A stretch of 30,391 bases of DNA from CAZUVM01 sp964623885 (GTDB lineage Bacteria > Verrucomicrobiota > Verrucomicrobiia > Limisphaerales > UBA8199): contig CAZUVM010000040.1 of the NCBI GenBank assembly GCA_964623885.1, positions 1-30,391 on the forward strand, read 5' to 3'. The translations under genes and the position numbers were made by a program. This document shows, piece by piece, positions 15,761 through 23,871 of this stretch (the first letter of the stretch is position 1; every line of letters starts with the position of its first letter). The notes under the pieces are model-generated. The model ran no database searches. It saw nothing but the letters and a program-made list of their open reading frames with translations, and was not told where the DNA came from.

Positions 15761-16510
15761 TCAGCCGCCCAACAGCATTTTCAGCCCGGCCACGACGAGG
15801 ACCGCAGCCAGCAGGCGGCGCATGGTAAGCGGGGTGAGACGGCGGCTGCCAAGCTCCGAACCGATGAGCCCGCCAATCAAAGCCGCCGGGGCCCACCATA
15901 GGATCTGCTGCGGCAACGAATGAATTCCATGGCCGCGCAGGATTTGTCCAAGTAACCCGGCGATGGAATTAACCAGAATGAATGCCGAAGAGACCGCCGC
16001 CGTCTGCCGCATTTCCGCCCAGCCGAGCAATAGCAGTACCGGGCTCAGGAAAATCCCGCCACCGACCCCCGTTAAACCCGAGAGAAGACCGATGGCTGAG
16101 CCGAGGGCAAGCGCGACGGGCAGGTGAATGGGTTTTTGTGTCGGCGGCGCGTGAGCCGATTGCTGTATGGCCAGACGCCAGGCCGCGAATAGCAACACCA
16201 ATCCCAGGATGATCTTGTAAGCTGCGGCGGGGAGTTTCCACGTCCCGCCGAGGAACGCGAACGGGATCGAAACCACGGCAAACGGCCAGAAAGTATTCCA
16301 CGCGAAGTGGCCCGCGCGCGCATAGCGATAAGTTCCGACACCGGCCACGAATAAATTGAGCACCAGGGCGGTTGGCTTCATGACCTCGGGCGTCACGTTG
16401 AACAGCGCCATCGCCGCCAGATAGCCGGAAGCCCCACCGTGCCCGACCGTCGCATAGAGCAGTGCGGCGAGAAAAATGAGGAAGGTCAGCAGCAATTCGT
16501 GATATCCCAT
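15761..16510 (-). CDS. TauE/SafE-family membrane permease
   Basis: The 249-residue membrane protein has about eight hydrophobic segments and the two internally related glycine-rich family motifs: ATVGHGGASGYLA near the N-terminus and GLTGVGGGIFLSPVL in the middle. The family moves sulfite, sulfoacetate and other organosulfur anions or related compounds across the inner membrane. The start is GTG-ATG (16513/16510); the ATG is preferred. It follows the DUF6941-like gene by 16 bp, so the two form an operon. Substrate cannot be told from sequence. Confidence 0.88.
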   Translation of the reverse strand: MGYHELLLTFLIFLAALLYATVGHGGASGYLAAMALFNVTPEVMKPTALVLNLFVAGVGTYRYARAGHFAWNTFWPFAVVSIPFAFLGGTWKLPAAAYKIILGLVLLFAAWRLAIQQSAHAPPTQKPIHLPVALALGSAIGLLSGLTGVGGGIFLSPVLLLLGWAEMRQTAAVSSAFILVNSIAGLLGQILRGHGIHSLPQQILWWAPAALIGGLIGSELGSRRLTPLTMRRLLAAVLVVAGLKMLLGG

Positions 16511-16526
16511 CACTCAACCCCGTCCG

Positions 16527-16931
16527 TTACTGAGCCGGCGCGTTGTGTTTGACCAGCAGCGGGATGCTGGTCTGCGGTTTGTCGTCGAGGGATATATCGA
16601 TTGAGTAAAGCCCTGGATTCTCGAACTTCAACTGCTGGAAGTTCACGATGAAATTGCGCGTGCCAAAATGCATGTCTTCCGGCAGCACCACTTCGACGGG
16701 AATGGATGGAAAATCCGGCATGATTGGCCGACCATCGGCATCGACGAAATTAAAGCGCAGATTGTGTTTGCCTTCGTCTTCGCCAAAAAATGTTACGCGC
16801 AGAGCCACGGAGCACTGCGGGTGTGTCGCCGGGAGTTGCTGGGTATAAATCGTGTCAAAGGCTCCCAACAGATTCAGTTTTCCGTTGTCATCCGTCGCCG
16901 CATCACAGAGAACTGCCACCTGGATGTTCAT
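16527..16931 (-). CDS. DUF6941-like hypothetical protein
   Basis: This 134-residue soluble protein begins with MNIQVAVLCDAATDDNGKLNLLGAFDTIY, a pattern I recognise from the small conserved family now called DUF6941, of unknown function. It has no signal peptide and appears mostly beta-sheet, with a PVEVVLPEDMHFGTRNFIVNFQQL core and a LYSIDISLDDK strand. The protein is followed by the permease gene 16 bp downstream. The 159-bp upstream gap is shared with the divergent GGDEF gene. No function is suggested. Confidence 0.7.
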   Translation of the reverse strand: MNIQVAVLCDAATDDNGKLNLLGAFDTIYTQQLPATHPQCSVALRVTFFGEDEGKHNLRFNFVDADGRPIMPDFPSIPVEVVLPEDMHFGTRNFIVNFQQLKFENPGLYSIDISLDDKPQTSIPLLVKHNAPAQ

Positions 16932-17090
16932 GATTGCGCGTAGACTAGCGTCAGAACCCCACTTCTGCCACTCAAATTCAGTTAGCCTGACAACGCGCCG
17001 CCGCGATTAGGCAAAATTACTAATTGGTCCGGTGCTGACTGTGTGAGAGATTGATGCGAGGCGCAGTGCGTTCGAGCCGGCCGCCTCGGT

Positions 17091-17993
17091 ATGGAGAGAG
17101 TTTTACTGCAAGTTCGCAAAAAGAGGGAACGGCGGCGCCTGGAGGACTGGTTGGCCGGGACTTATCACGTCTTGCTGCCGGACCCGGAGCACCCGCTGGC
17201 AGGCGAATTTGATCTGGTGATCCTGGATGGAGCCTCCTTAATGGAATTGCGGCCTGTGGTACGTTCGCGGCGCAAGGCCGAGCAGCCCGTGCTGCTCCCG
17301 TTCTTGCTGCTCACAGTGCGCCGAAGAGGCAGTTTGCCTTCGCGGCATCTCGGACGGGTAGTGGATGATGTCCTCGTGCGCCCCCTCAACGAACAGGAAT
17401 TACAGGCTCGGGTCGCCAACCTGCTACGAATGCGGCGCTGGTCGCTGGACTTGAAGAAGGAGCACGATCGCGTCATGAAGCTGGCGGTCACGGATGATGT
17501 TTCCGGTTTCAATAATACGCGATATTTGCATCGGTACCTTGACCGCTTACTAGAGAACCCGTCGACCCGCCCGTCCCAGGTATCGTTGGTATTTTTTGAT
17601 CTCGACAATTTCAAGAGCCTGGTGGATGCCCATGGACATTTGCTCGGCACCAAAGCGCTTCGCGAAGTGGCTCAAACCGTTTCCCACGTGCTCGAGCCGG
17701 ATGATCGCCTGGTCCGTTACGGTGGTGATGAATTCATTGTGATCCTCCCGAGGCAAGGCAAAGACGAAGCCCTCCTCAAGGTCGCCCGCATGCAACAGGT
17801 CATTTATGCAACCAGATTCCTTGAGAAAGAAGGCGTTGACGCGCATCTGACCGCTTCGTTTGGTCTGGCATCTTTCCCGGAAGATGCCAGCGACAAGCGT
17901 GAACTTTTAGCCGAAGCGGATCGCTGTCTTTTCGAAAGTAAATCCGCCGGCAAGAACCGCGTTACGATCGCCGAGTTGGAGCAAGCCGCCTGA
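17091..17993 (+). CDS. GGDEF-domain protein (probable diguanylate cyclase) with degenerate receiver domain
   Basis: The 300-residue protein has an N-terminal domain (about 1-118) shaped like a response-regulator receiver: FDLVILDGASL places Asp46 at the phospho-acceptor position. The usual Lys before Pro is Arg97 (LVRPLNEQEL) and the N-terminal acidic pair is missing, so it may be a pseudo-receiver. The C-terminal GGDEF domain has FFDLDNFK (168-175), the active-site GGDEF at 211-215 and ASFGLASFPED. The I-site RxxD five residues before GGDEF is absent (EPDD), so product inhibition may be lost. Activity, making c-di-GMP from two GTP, is likely. No partner kinase is next to it. Confidence 0.87.
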   Translation: MERVLLQVRKKRERRRLEDWLAGTYHVLLPDPEHPLAGEFDLVILDGASLMELRPVVRSRRKAEQPVLLPFLLLTVRRRGSLPSRHLGRVVDDVLVRPLNEQELQARVANLLRMRRWSLDLKKEHDRVMKLAVTDDVSGFNNTRYLHRYLDRLLENPSTRPSQVSLVFFDLDNFKSLVDAHGHLLGTKALREVAQTVSHVLEPDDRLVRYGGDEFIVILPRQGKDEALLKVARMQQVIYATRFLEKEGVDAHLTASFGLASFPEDASDKRELLAEADRCLFESKSAGKNRVTIAELEQAA

Positions 17994-17999
17994 GGCGGC
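17985..17999. terminator. Hairpin with a stop codon in the loop between convergent genes
   Basis: GCCGCC TGA GGCGGC is a perfect 6-bp stem; the loop is the GGDEF gene's TGA stop codon. The next gene on the minus strand ends at 18003, so the structure may limit read-through in both directions. No T-tract follows, so this is only a candidate. Confidence 0.4.
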
Positions 18000-18002
18000 G
18001 GG

Positions 18003-20138
18003 CTACTGTGGCGGTGGGGTAGCTTCCGGCACGGCGCGATAGAACCGAACTGAGTCGGCGGAAGCATCGGGGTCGATGAAATCGATCGAGCCATTCACGA
18101 CCTGGTTGGTGCAAATGGCGTTCCAATGGTTTAAGTCCACCGAGTACTCCACGTGGAACCAGGCGCCGTCAGGGCCGACTGCGGTCAAATGGAAACACTT
18201 GTCGGGCAGCACTGCCGAGACCGGTGGGGGCCAGAGCTTTTCGAGGATGAGGGCCGCCGCCTTTTGAGGAAAGCCCAGAACATAATCCAGCGGCGAATTC
18301 GTCGAAGGCCGCAGCGCCAGCACCACCGTGCTGTTGATATCGGGCGGGCCATCATCCAGCGGCACAACGTTGATCAAAGCCTTGCGTTCACCGGCGGGGA
18401 TGGTCACTGAGCCGGGCAAAGGAACGTAGTCGACTCCGTTGGTGGCCGTGCCGCCAATGCTGTAGGTAATCGTCAGATCGTTATTGGTATCGCCATACCG
18501 GCGCACAGCGAACGTAGCATTCTTGGGCCCGCAGTTGGTGAAGTAGCGGCACAAAGAAATCGCACCGCTCCAATTGCTCCAGGCCGGCACCGTGTTCGTC
18601 AGGCCAAGCCACGGCCAGCAATTAGTGCCTTCTATAGCGACGGGATCGACCGCAACAATGCTGACAATGGGCGGCCGATTCGTTGGTGGAGGAGGCGAAG
18701 GTAAAATGGTGACATTAATGGGAGCGGATACGGTGCCAAGGCCGCCGCTGTCGGTGGCCACCGCTGTCAGCGCGTATTGCCCGACGGGAGCGTTGCTCCA
18801 TGTGAGCCAGTAAATATTGCTCGGACAATAATTCATCGGCATAGCTACCGGCGAAATGCAAACGCCTTGAGCCAGGCCCAGGCTATTGCTTCCGGCAAAG
18901 ATTTCGACCGAAACGACCTGGTCGTCCGGATCGGAAGCATAGGTGTAAATCGGGACATTTACCGGGGCGCGGAAGATCGCGCCATTGGGCGGGCTGGTTA
19001 TACGCACCACCGGCGGGAAATTGGTAGGCGGTGGTCCGTTCTGGACGGTGATTTTCACCAGATCCGACAGGGTCACCGCACCGCCATTATCCGTGGCCTT
19101 GGCAGTAAGCGCGTAACCGCCTGGAGGCACATTGGACCAAACTAAACAGAACGGGTTCATGGGACCGGCGCTGGCTGGGTTATTGGTACGGATTCCCAAG
19201 CTGTTGCCGTCGGCAAAGAACTCCACGGTTGCGACGTATCCATCCGGATCATAAGCACTGGCGCAAATTGGCACGTTAACGGGCGTAAAGAAGGTAGCAC
19301 GGTTGGTCGGGATCGAGATCTTCACGACTGGCGGGATATTCGTCGGTGGCGGTGGCGGGCCTTGGTTTACAACGATGTTGACCAAGGGCGAAATCGAAAC
19401 TGCGCCCCCGTTGTCGGTGGCTTTAGCGCTCAAGGGATATATTCCGGGTGGCACATTGCTCCACGTCAGGAAAAAGGCGCGTGTTCCGGGGGGCGTTCCG
19501 CCTCCTGGGAGCGGATCTACCACTACACCGTTGCTCACAATGCCCAGACTTGTCTTCCCGGCAAAGAACTCGACCGTCGCGACGAACCCATCCGGATCAC
19601 CCGCAAAAGCCATTAAGCTGATGTCCACAGGTGTGTAAAAAACATTTCCGTTTGTCGGTGACACCAGGTAGACCCAGGGCGGGATATTTGTGGGCAGGGC
19701 AGTGGAAATAGACACTACGGCGTTGCTGGGGTTGCCGATGACATAGTTGACCGGTGGGAGCATCGGTGAGGGTGCCAAAGTGAGAACTACATACTTGGTA
19801 TTCGTTTGGCCTAGGTCAATGGGCTTGATCACAACCGAGTTCGTGCGTATTCCGGCAGGGATTGTGACATAGCTGGTGATGCTCGCGTAATCCACTCCGT
19901 TACTGGCAGTGCCATCGATGCGGCAATACACAAACAAACTGTCATTCGTGGGACCGTCGCGGAACAAAGTGAACGTCCCCGTATCACCAGACCAGGTCGC
20001 AAACGGGTCAGTTGCCCGAATGGTAACGACCGGCATTGTCGCGGTTTGGGCAAAACCTCCAAAAGCAAAACCCAGGAGGCAAAGAAACATACAGATTACG
20101 CCTCCCAGAGCCCGCTGCGAACTTGTGATCCTTTTCAT
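18003..20138 (-). CDS. Secreted Calx-beta and Ig-like (Big_7) multidomain protein
   Basis: The 711-residue product begins with a signal peptide (about 1-30, cleavage near GFAQ). The order is Calx-beta domain 1 (about 36-146) and three tandem Ig-like repeats (152-258, 268-366, 373-479). Each repeat has the pattern PPxV...F..PV.V..YA.DPDG.VATVEFFA...LG and ends in YxLTAKATDNGG. Calx-beta domain 2 (490-633) has a Cys/Trp-rich insert at about 507-540. The C-terminal module (645-702) ends VRFYRA, the type seen at the ends of many Verrucomicrobia exported proteins. AAAGG upstream of the ATG is a plausible RBS. Likely cell-surface or secreted and Ca-binding; function unknown. Confidence 0.85.
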   Translation of the reverse strand: MKRITSSQRALGGVICMFLCLLGFAFGGFAQTATMPVVTIRATDPFATWSGDTGTFTLFRDGPTNDSLFVYCRIDGTASNGVDYASITSYVTIPAGIRTNSVVIKPIDLGQTNTKYVVLTLAPSPMLPPVNYVIGNPSNAVVSISTALPTNIPPWVYLVSPTNGNVFYTPVDISLMAFAGDPDGFVATVEFFAGKTSLGIVSNGVVVDPLPGGGTPPGTRAFFLTWSNVPPGIYPLSAKATDNGGAVSISPLVNIVVNQGPPPPPTNIPPVVKISIPTNRATFFTPVNVPICASAYDPDGYVATVEFFADGNSLGIRTNNPASAGPMNPFCLVWSNVPPGGYALTAKATDNGGAVTLSDLVKITVQNGPPPTNFPPVVRITSPPNGAIFRAPVNVPIYTYASDPDDQVVSVEIFAGSNSLGLAQGVCISPVAMPMNYCPSNIYWLTWSNAPVGQYALTAVATDSGGLGTVSAPINVTILPSPPPPTNRPPIVSIVAVDPVAIEGTNCWPWLGLTNTVPAWSNWSGAISLCRYFTNCGPKNATFAVRRYGDTNNDLTITYSIGGTATNGVDYVPLPGSVTIPAGERKALINVVPLDDGPPDINSTVVLALRPSTNSPLDYVLGFPQKAAALILEKLWPPPVSAVLPDKCFHLTAVGPDGAWFHVEYSVDLNHWNAICTNQVVNGSIDFIDPDASADSVRFYRAVPEATPPPQ

Positions 20139-20277
20139 ACGACTCGAACCTTTCTATGCGTGCCCGCTGGCTTTAGAACCAGCATATTAGTTCCGTAATA
20201 TCGCGTCGGAAGTCAAGGCGAATCGGAGAGCCACCAAGCGTGAGTGGAGCAAGAATCTCCTGTTCAACAGCTTGGGT
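20139..20277. other. Intergenic gap with a copy of a repeat-arm sequence
   Basis: The gap between the Calx-beta gene start and the FabG gene stop (both minus) contains ATCTCCTGTTCAAC at 20255-20268. This exactly repeats 13336-13349 from the right arm of the nested element. No gene is present. The promoter for the Calx-beta gene must lie in this gap or further upstream. Confidence 0.45.
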
Positions 20278-21045
20278 TTATCCCGCCGTAGCGGTTAAAC
20301 CACCATCTACGACAATAGTCTGACCAAGAATGTAGGCCGCGGCATCCGAAGCGAGAAAGGCCACCGCTCCTGCTACTTCCTCCGGCTTGCCGAAACGTTT
20401 CATGGCTATGTGCTGCAAACTTTGCTCCCGGATTTGGGCCGGCAACTTAGCCGTCATGTCCGTCTCGATGAAGCCGGGAACAATGGTGTTGACCCGAATT
20501 CCGCGCGAGCCAAGCTCGGCTGCCAGTGCGCGGCTGAAAGCGATTAATCCGCCCTTGGAGGCAGCATAGTTGGTCTGGCCCATCACACCCACCAGTCCTG
20601 AAATGGAGGCGATGTTAACAATGATACCCCGCCGCGCTTTGAGCATGTGCCGGCTCACTGTTTTGCACCAACGAAACGCTCCGTTGAGATTGGTATCGAT
20701 CACTCGATCCCAGTCCTCCTCCGGCATGAGCATCAGGAACTGGTCGCTCGTCACGCCTGCGTTGTTGACCAGTACATGGATGCCGCCGGCTATCCTGGCA
20801 ATCTGTTCGACCGTCTGTTCGATCGCACTCGCATCGGCTTGCGCACATTGAATGGCCTCGGCGCCCGTGCTCGCAGAGACCTCTTTCGCTTGTTCAACCT
20901 GCTTGTGATACGTGAAAAAAACCCGCGCGCCGGAACCCGCGAACCGCTCCACCACCGCTCTTCCTATTCCACGCGAACCCCCGGTCACCACAACGACCTG
21001 GCCTTTGAACGAGTTTCCGGGCTGCGGCACAGGTGCTGGTTCCAT
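20278..21045 (-). CDS. fabG: FabG-type SDR, 3-oxoacyl-ACP reductase homologue
   Basis: The 255-residue classical SDR reduces beta-ketoacyl substrates with NADPH. TGGSRGIGRA (21-30) is the cofactor motif, NNAG (94-97) follows, and Ser147, Tyr160 and Lys164 form the catalytic site in NIASISGLVGVMGQTNYAAS. The C-terminus ends VDGGLT, as in FabG. The ATG at 21045 is chosen over an upstream TTG at 21054. It is not next to acpP, fabD or fabF, so it could be a paralogue with another ketoacyl or hydroxyl substrate. It lies 59 bp downstream of the glycosidase gene on the same strand. Confidence 0.82.
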   Translation of the reverse strand: MEPAPVPQPGNSFKGQVVVVTGGSRGIGRAVVERFAGSGARVFFTYHKQVEQAKEVSASTGAEAIQCAQADASAIEQTVEQIARIAGGIHVLVNNAGVTSDQFLMLMPEEDWDRVIDTNLNGAFRWCKTVSRHMLKARRGIIVNIASISGLVGVMGQTNYAASKGGLIAFSRALAAELGSRGIRVNTIVPGFIETDMTAKLPAQIREQSLQHIAMKRFGKPEEVAGAVAFLASDAAAYILGQTIVVDGGLTATAG

Positions 21046-21104
21046 ATGGCACAAGCTGAGCGCCCGGGATTGTCAAAGTCAAGGTGATGCGGCGAGTTCC
21101 GCCG

Positions 21105-23246
21105 TCAGGGCGCCGTTCGCAGGCCCTCACATCGCACCTTCCACTGTCCGTTGTTTGGAAACCCGGGAGCTGGCCGAGACGGCGCGCCATCCCATCCGGC
21201 CGCCATCATTGCAACGGCATATAGCAAACCACCATTGCCGGGCAGGTAAATCGTCAGGCCCGGCCGCTGATAGATGTGGCCATTGAGCTGATATTGGTTC
21301 TTGGGTGTGTCCCTAAGCAGAAAGTCGACCGCGTGTTCGGGCTCGCCCAGTCGCGCGGCGCACATGGCAAGCAGCGGGTAGTCCCAGCCCCACGTGGAAG
21401 GCCAATCCCAGTTGTCCTGAACCCAATGCAGCGTGCGGCGCATAGTTTCGGGAGCTATTCCCGGGCCGGGCAGCATCCCCAAAGCGGCTGTAACCGACGG
21501 ATGATCTCGCGACCATTTACGCTCCCTGTAGGTGTTCGCCGCAGTCTCCGCGAATAGATACTTATCTTCGGCGATTGCCGGCTGGGCAAGGTGGTTTAGA
21601 ACGCGGTCCCAGTTTTCAATCCGCGGCAGGCCGAGGCGCTCGCGCCACCGTTGAGCAGTCTCGAGGCCCCAGCGCCAATAAGTCAGCTCAAATGTCGGGT
21701 CGATTGTGCGATCCTTCGGAAATATTTCCTGCGCACATTGTAGCGGCGGACCGAGAACAAAACGCTGATGTTGCTCCTCCCAGCTCGCATAAGAGACCAT
21801 GAACTCTGCTGTCTTAGCAACCACCTCCTGAAATTCCTCCAACGTAGCGCGGTTCGGATGCGCTCGGTAACATAACTCCGCATAAAAAATCGGGTGCGGT
21901 TGCTGCCAAATAAGAAAGGGTCCCACCGGCGAAGGCGAGTCGTCGCCACTGGGGCTAGCCATCTTTGGCCAACGGGCTCCGGCGTAGCCCTGCCGCCCGG
22001 CGGCAGCTTCCGCGCGCGGAAGGATGGTCCGATAATAGTCGAAACTGCGTTCCAATAAAGGGAGTCGTCCCCACAAAGCGAAATGCGCCGCATGCCACCA
22101 GTGCATTTCCAAATGAAATTTGCCTTCCCAACTATTATACGTCAGGCCTGTTTCCTGGGGTGGCAGGCTGCCCGCGCACTGGATCGCCGTCAGATACTGC
22201 GAGAGCACAATCCGTCGTTCGAGCTCATGCCAACGCGGATCTTTGCTGCCCGAAAGATCAATCGCCCCGCCTGTGTTCCAGAATTCTTCCCAGTGCCGGC
22301 GCGCCGCCGCGCGGGTCGCCTCGAACGATGGCAGCTCGACCGGAATCGGCTTGGCCGAGAACCGGCAAACGAACTCCAGGGCATCAGCTGTGCCGGCTCC
22401 GGCCCGTTCGAGCGTCACAAGGAATTTGTGACGCCCTGCCTGCGTCAGCAGCGCGTTCGGTGACCACTCGGCGGCTGCCCAATATCGATCAGCGTCCAGC
22501 CGACGAGCAAACATTGCTCGATTCGTGCCGAGACGCGACAATTCAGTTGTGTGCGCCTCGGGTCGCGTCCAGTCCGCTGTAACGGTTGACCCGGTACCAT
22601 ACGGGAAGCGAAGCTGAACCGCCAGCCGGCGCTGTTTGAGCAGGGGCGAGATGACCCGCACTGCCACAAGGTCCAGGTCCGGATGACAAACGGTTTCAAC
22701 CTCAACCGACTGGTCTTCCAGTGTGAATCGACTGTGGAGCTTGCCCTCCCACAAATCGAGTTTTTGCTCGATGTCGGTCAAATCGCTCGGCTGCGCCGCG
22801 TTGCCCGAGGCCTTCGTCAGCACCAGTCCAATGCCTCCGAAGTGAAGTCGATGTGGATTGCCCCGCAGCCAATCGATTTCGGGCGTCCGTTGATTGTGTG
22901 GCACGTCAGCGTAACCAACTTTGCGGCCATGGCTGTCATACTCGATAAGCCCGAATCGTTCGAAACTCCATCCGTCCGGATTAGGGAAGCTATGCCAACC
23001 CCACTGTGAAAGTGTCCCGAGCGGAATCGTGTTGGTAAAAGCTTCCGGAAACGTTTGCAGGCCGGTCGCGTCGGCAGTGAACGCAAACTCGCCGTTGCCG
23101 ATAGTGAAAGGGTTATGAGGGTCGAACTGATGCAGGATCGGTTCGTGGCGCGCGACCAGTGCCTGACGGTCGATACGCGAACTCTCCACGCCGTGCGCCG
23201 CAGTAGAGAGCACCAGACAACACGTTGCAAACGCGGCGTGCGTCAA
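21105..23246 (-). CDS. Secreted (alpha/alpha)6-barrel glycoside hydrolase (GH65/GH95-like)
   Basis: The 713-residue protein has a hydrophobic N-terminal signal-like segment (about 4-20). It then has an N-terminal beta-sandwich region with the HNPFTIGNGEFAFTADATG block (44-62) and a C-terminal (alpha/alpha)6 barrel. The barrel contains GLTYNSWEGKFHLEMHWWH (367-385), RWPKM (425-429), a WQQPHPIFYAELCYR helix and a final LPGNGGLLYAVAMM loop. This arrangement is that of clan GH-L-type glycosidases and phosphorylases; the exact family and sugar are not resolved. No ATG opens the frame. TTG at 23246 or an upstream CTG are the only in-frame candidates after the stop codon, so the true start is uncertain. 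Downstream is the FabG homologue. Confidence 0.72.
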   Translation of the reverse strand: MTHAAFATCCLVLSTAAHGVESSRIDRQALVARHEPILHQFDPHNPFTIGNGEFAFTADATGLQTFPEAFTNTIPLGTLSQWGWHSFPNPDGWSFERFGLIEYDSHGRKVGYADVPHNQRTPEIDWLRGNPHRLHFGGIGLVLTKASGNAAQPSDLTDIEQKLDLWEGKLHSRFTLEDQSVEVETVCHPDLDLVAVRVISPLLKQRRLAVQLRFPYGTGSTVTADWTRPEAHTTELSRLGTNRAMFARRLDADRYWAAAEWSPNALLTQAGRHKFLVTLERAGAGTADALEFVCRFSAKPIPVELPSFEATRAAARRHWEEFWNTGGAIDLSGSKDPRWHELERRIVLSQYLTAIQCAGSLPPQETGLTYNSWEGKFHLEMHWWHAAHFALWGRLPLLERSFDYYRTILPRAEAAAGRQGYAGARWPKMASPSGDDSPSPVGPFLIWQQPHPIFYAELCYRAHPNRATLEEFQEVVAKTAEFMVSYASWEEQHQRFVLGPPLQCAQEIFPKDRTIDPTFELTYWRWGLETAQRWRERLGLPRIENWDRVLNHLAQPAIAEDKYLFAETAANTYRERKWSRDHPSVTAALGMLPGPGIAPETMRRTLHWVQDNWDWPSTWGWDYPLLAMCAARLGEPEHAVDFLLRDTPKNQYQLNGHIYQRPGLTIYLPGNGGLLYAVAMMAAGWDGAPSRPAPGFPNNGQWKVRCEGLRTAP

Positions 23247-23373
23247 ACTGATCGAAATCCTGGACAGTGACCAATACTAGGCAAGGACCAGGATCGCGTC
23301 CATAGCCAATTACTGCACTGGTGTGAAGGGCTGGCAGGATTGTTCGGCCGCGATTGGCTTTGAGCCAGATCGT

Positions 23374-23766
23374 TCACGCTGGCAATGACCGCCATGAATC
23401 CAGCCAGTGTCGCAGGCTCATGAGTGGATGTTTCCACAACATACGTGGCCCGGCATAACGCATGACCACTTTGACCTGTTCACGTCGCGCCGACTGATAG
23501 CAATGCACTGGGCACTTGGCGCACGTAGGTTTCTCCTCGCCAAATCGGCACCGATCCAGCCGCACATAGGCGTAATCCAATAAAGCACCGCAATCCTGGC
23601 ATGGCTCTTCCTGGTCGCCATGCTTGTCGGCGCAGTAGATTCTAACCATCGCTACCAGTGTCGCATATTCTCGCGCCAATCGTTTGCGGTCGGAAGCAAA
23701 TTCCTTGGTGGCGACACGCGCAGGACCGAGGGTATTCGGCGCGACGGGAACAATGGTCACGTTCAT
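23374..23766 (-). CDS. ygbA: YgbA-family protein (nitrous oxide-stimulated promoter family)
   Basis: The 130-residue Cys-rich protein matches the YgbA family, which in enterobacteria is part of the NsrR-controlled nitrosative-stress response and of recovery from nitric oxide. Family features are REYATLVAMVRIYCADKH, EPCQDCGALLDYAYVRLDRC, KPTCAKCPVHCY and VMRYAGPRMLWKHP, with cysteines at 45, 56, 59, 73, 82, 85 and 89 that could bind metal or a cluster. The ATG at 23766 is preferred; a longer TTG start (23814) would cross the palindrome at 23801-23814. The PQQ dehydrogenase gene is divergent, and an FNR/HcpR-like box lies in the gap. Confidence 0.85.
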   Translation of the reverse strand: MNVTIVPVAPNTLGPARVATKEFASDRKRLAREYATLVAMVRIYCADKHGDQEEPCQDCGALLDYAYVRLDRCRFGEEKPTCAKCPVHCYQSARREQVKVVMRYAGPRMLWKHPLMSLRHWLDSWRSLPA

Positions 23767-23871
23767 GCCCTTATACTCGCACACACCTCCAGGATCATTT
23801 TTGACCCAAGTCAATCCTCAGGCGAGTTCACATCCCATTGACCGCGTCGCGAGGTCTGAAGATATTGGGGC
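23767..23871. promoter_or_regulatory. Divergent promoter region between ygbA and the PQQ dehydrogenase gene
   Basis: The 105-bp gap drives genes on both strands. It contains the palindrome at 23801-23814. On the minus strand TATAAG (23775-23770) lies just before the ygbA ATG and could be a -10 box, which would give a leaderless or very short-leader mRNA. GGGG precedes the PQQ gene ATG. Confidence 0.5.
23801..23814. promoter_or_regulatory. CRP/FNR-superfamily-type palindrome (FNR/HcpR/DNR-like)
   Basis: TTGACCCAAGTCAA is a perfect 5-bp inverted repeat around four bases. It has the half-site and spacing of the CRP/FNR superfamily (TTGAT-N4-ATCAA for FNR and DNR, TTGAC-type half-sites for HcpR-like NO regulators). 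It is centred about 41 bp upstream of the ygbA start. That is the usual position for an activator touching RNA polymerase if transcription starts near the ATG. The link with nitrosative stress is inferred from the family of the adjacent gene. Confidence 0.6.

Noticed and set aside
23243..23437. 64-codon minus-strand frame between ygbA and the glycosidase gene
   Set aside because: It overlaps ygbA in another frame and shows no motif or good start.
23767..23814. TTG start at 23814 for ygbA
   Set aside because: The extra 16 residues do not resemble the family, and the longer start would run through the palindrome at 23801-23814.
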